Origin: Hamadaea sp013361475
GTDB lineage: Bacteria; Actinomycetota; Actinomycetes; Mycobacteriales; Micromonosporaceae
Assembly: GCF_040654195.1 (NCBI RefSeq)
Contig: NZ_JBFAHM010000010.1
Coordinates: forward strand, 124,001-188,000
Length of the DNA stretch: 64,000 nt
Direction: 5' to 3'
Shown here: one piece after another, positions 61,760 to 64,000 of the stretch
How the letters are laid out: every line of letters starts with the position of its first letter
Position numbering within the stretch: position 1 is the stretch's first letter
Notes under the pieces: generated by a model
The model's input: the letters and a program-made list of their open reading frames with translations, nothing else
What the model was told of the DNA's origin: nothing
The model's database searches: none
Made by a program: the position numbers and the translations under genes

Positions 61760-61822
61760 CGCTGGATCAGGGATCCAGGTCGAATCATGGTTCAAGATTC
61801 GGCCGGGATCCCTGATCCAGCG
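61760..61822. terminator. family B hairpin, copy 3
   Basis: The same 16-bp outer arms as the copy at 50191, with one changed base pair in the inner stem. It lies between the convergent yjbQ-like and substrate-binding protein genes. Confidence 0.75.
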
Positions 61823-61868
61823 TCGAATGCAGCCGGCGGCCGGCACCCAGTGCGGGTGGCGGGCGAGA

Positions 61869-63212
61869 TCAGATGTGCTTGGAGATGGCGTCGCGCACGC
61901 TGTCGGTGCTCTTGCGCAGCTCCGTCGCCACCTCCTTGAAGACCTCCTGGGCCGGTTTGTTGTCGGCGTAGATCTTCTGCAGGCCGCCGTAGATCGTCTT
62001 GTTCGCGTTCGGCACCATCAGCCGCACGATGTCCTGCGCCTGCGTCTTCGGCAGCTGGTCGACGGCCACCTTGAAGGCGGGGCGCTCGGTGAAGCGCTGC
62101 TTCATCGCCGGGGCGTCCAGGGCGGCCTTCGTCGCCGGCAGGTATCCGGTGTCGACCGACCACTGGGCGGCGTTGTCGGCCTGCGCCGCGAACTTGATGA
62201 ACTCGAACGCGGCCTGCTTGCGGTCCTTCGGCACCCCGGCGAGCAGCGACAGGCCACCGCCGCCGGTCGGGCAGCCGAACTTCTTCTGCTCCGGGACGAA
62301 GGCCGCGCCGACCTCGAACTTGGCGTCCTTGAGCAGGCTGCCGAGCGTACCGGTGGACTCCTGGAGGGTGGCGATCAGGCCGTTGGCGAAGTCGACCTTC
62401 GGGCTCTTGGCCATGTACGCCTGCTTGTCGGTGTGGATGAGCGCGCGCTGGAACTCGCCCGCCTCGACCGCCCCGCCCTGGTCGATGGTGACGTCCAGGT
62501 TCTTCGAGTAGTTGCCGTCCCACTGCCAGACCGCGCCCTGGAACATCCAGTCGCCGTCCACCTGCGGGTACGCGTGCAGCTTGGGCGCCTGGCCGTTGAC
62601 CTTCACCTTCTGCAGCTCGGGCGCCCACTCGCGCAGTTCGGCCCACGTCTTGGGCCCCCGGTCGGGCAGCCCGGCCTGGGCGAACATCGTCTTGTTGTAG
62701 TAGAAGAGCGGCGTGCTGCGGCCGAACGGCACCCACCAGGTCTCGTTCTTGACCGTGCCCTCGGCGATCAGGGTGTCGACGTAGTCCGTGGTCGCGAGGC
62801 CGTTGCCGAAGTAGCCCGTGAGTGGTTCGAGGGCGTCGTTGAGGTAGAACTTCCGCCAGGTCACCTCGGAGAAGATGCACATGTCCGGCACCTGCCGGGC
62901 CTGCATCCCGGCGGCGAGTTTCTGGGCGACCTCGTCGTAGGTGCCCTGGAACTGCGCCTCCAGGTAGATGTTCTGCTGGGAGTCGTTGAACTTGCCGACC
63001 AGTTTGGTGAAGGCGTCGCCGGTGGCGCCCGTGTAGGGGAACCAGATGACCACGCGCTGACGCTTGCCGTATTGCGCGGGGACCTTGCCCTCGGGCTGGG
63101 AGAAGCCACCGGCGCCGCCGCCGGAGCCACCGCCGCAGGCGGCGAGCGGGGCGGCGAGCAGGGCGCCACCGGCGAGGCCGAGGAGCCGGCGACGGCTGAG
63201 CGATGAAGTCAT
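61869..63212 (-). CDS. sugar or glycerol-phosphate ABC transporter substrate-binding lipoprotein (UgpB-like)
   Basis: 447 residues. Twin-arginine-like signal (SRRRLLGLAGG) with lipobox AAC (C26), a Gly/Ser linker, then a family 1 solute-binding fold (RVVIWFPYTGATGDAFTKLV, WWVPFGRSTPLFYYNKTMF). It resembles glycerol-3-phosphate and disaccharide receptors; the substrate is not fixed. It follows the permease gene by 24 bp. Confidence 0.9.
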   Translation of the reverse strand: MTSSLSRRRLLGLAGGALLAAPLAACGGGSGGGAGGFSQPEGKVPAQYGKRQRVVIWFPYTGATGDAFTKLVGKFNDSQQNIYLEAQFQGTYDEVAQKLAAGMQARQVPDMCIFSEVTWRKFYLNDALEPLTGYFGNGLATTDYVDTLIAEGTVKNETWWVPFGRSTPLFYYNKTMFAQAGLPDRGPKTWAELREWAPELQKVKVNGQAPKLHAYPQVDGDWMFQGAVWQWDGNYSKNLDVTIDQGGAVEAGEFQRALIHTDKQAYMAKSPKVDFANGLIATLQESTGTLGSLLKDAKFEVGAAFVPEQKKFGCPTGGGGLSLLAGVPKDRKQAAFEFIKFAAQADNAAQWSVDTGYLPATKAALDAPAMKQRFTERPAFKVAVDQLPKTQAQDIVRLMVPNANKTIYGGLQKIYADNKPAQEVFKEVATELRKSTDSVRDAISKHI

Positions 63213-63236
63213 TGCCGATCCTTTCTTAGGGGGAGG

Positions 63237-64000
63237 TCAGCCCTTGACGGCGCCCTGGGTCAACCCGGCGACGATCTGGCGCTGAGCGATGAAGAAGACG
63301 ACGAGGACGGGCAGCACCACGAAGACGGTGGCGGCCATGACGGCGCCCCAGTTCACGTAGCCCTCGGCGTTCTTGAGCAGAAGCAGGCCGACCGGGAGGG
63401 TCCGCATGCTGTTGGTGTTGGTCACGATGAGCGGCCAGACGAAGTCGTTCCACTTTCCGACCATCGACACGATGGTCACCGTGATCACCATCGGTTTGGA
63501 CAGCGGCAGCACGACGCTGAACAGCCGGCGCAGGTGCCCGGCGCCGTCGACGCGCGCGGCGTCGATGATCTCGTCGGGCAGCGTCAGCATGTGCTGGCGC
63601 AGCAGGAACGCACCGAACGCCGAGGCCGCGCCGGGGATGACGATGCCCTGATAGGTGTTGATCCAGCCCAGCTCGGACACCGTGAGGTAGTTGGGCAGGA
63701 GCACCACGTGGCCGGGCACCATGAGCGCGGCGAGCAGGATGCCGAACAGCACCCGCTTGAACGGGAAGCGCAGGAAGACGAACGCGTACGCCGTGAGCAC
63801 GGCGTTGGTCACCTCCAGCGCGGTGCCCGCCACCGTGGTGATGATGGAGTTCAGGTAGAAGTCGCCGAACGGGGCCGACCGCCACGCGTCGACGTAGTTG
63901 TGCCACTCGAAGCTGGTCGGCCACCAGGCCGGGGGGAACGAGTAGATGTCGGCCGACGGCTTGAGCGAGGAGGCGAACAGCCAGTACAGGGGGCCGACCA
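63237..64000 (-). CDS. sugar ABC transporter permease (UgpE/MalG type), 5' end outside window
   Basis: About 254 residues are visible and the start lies beyond 64000. The first part reads GPLYWLFASSLKPSADIYSF, typical of the end of helix 1. The EAA motif is DAARVDGAGHLRRLFSVVLP, which docks the ATPase. It ends with the usual short tail (GLTQGAVKG). A partner permease would be expected further upstream on this strand. Confidence 0.92.
   Translation of the reverse strand, partial: VGPLYWLFASSLKPSADIYSFPPAWWPTSFEWHNYVDAWRSAPFGDFYLNSIITTVAGTALEVTNAVLTAYAFVFLRFPFKRVLFGILLAALMVPGHVVLLPNYLTVSELGWINTYQGIVIPGAASAFGAFLLRQHMLTLPDEIIDAARVDGAGHLRRLFSVVLPLSKPMVITVTIVSMVGKWNDFVWPLIVTNTNSMRTLPVGLLLLKNAEGYVNWGAVMAATVFVVLPVLVVFFIAQRQIVAGLTQGAVKG

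Overview
The window is about 64 kb of very GC-rich DNA. Several features point to an actinomycete, most probably of the family Micromonosporaceae (inferred from codon and word usage, many GTG starts and gene families; no marker gene settles the genus). These are a homodimeric-type AceE, DUF3052, DUF4235 and SCO4848-type membrane proteins, a class F sortase and many secreted carbohydrate-active domains. A run of 10 N at 37491-37500 shows it is a draft scaffold.

Region by region. 1-7.1 kb: the end of an FAD-dependent dehydrogenase gene, an acyl-ACP desaturase with a 35-bp operator-like palindrome, a PlsC acyltransferase, and an aminotransferase/omega-amidase pair. 7.2-22.6 kb: an acyl-CoA and aldehyde catabolic block. 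It holds an acyl-CoA ligase, three acyl-CoA dehydrogenases (two as a probable heteromeric pair), an aldehyde and an alcohol dehydrogenase, a Liv-type ABC importer, two TetR regulators and a GAF/winged-helix regulator. Two different operators are each shared by two transcription units, so the block looks like two linked regulons. 22.9-28.7 kb: small membrane and stress-type genes, a GNAT-NTF2 fusion, TetR and LuxR regulators, a binding-protein pseudogene and a YbaK deacylase. 28.7-36.2 kb: two large divergent secreted enzymes, a GH87 alpha-1,3-glucanase and a PQQ sugar dehydrogenase fused to a PEBP domain.

36.3-53.3 kb: OsmC and VOC proteins, a GH9 fragment at the gap, tRNA-Val(UAC), AhpE, DUF3052, a fused alpha-beta E1 of a 2-oxoacid dehydrogenase, an MFS exporter, a secreted phosphoesterase, MuiA, a sortase pair, MOSC and HAD proteins, an IclR regulator, an SDR and a DUF559 nuclease-like protein. 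53.6-64 kb: aceE, a short Rho paralogue, an AMIN-like/response regulator/histidine kinase/GerMN cell-envelope operon, YjbQ, and the start of a UgpB/UgpE-type sugar importer.

Two layers cut across the genes. First, hairpin repeats: a 73-bp family with four copies, a 59-63-bp family with three copies, and a GTTATCC palindrome family. Second, an excess of genes without a Shine-Dalgarno whose start codon lies exactly 6-7 nt after a TANNNT hexamer, as expected of leaderless mRNAs. In five of these the stop codon of the upstream gene forms the first three bases of that hexamer.
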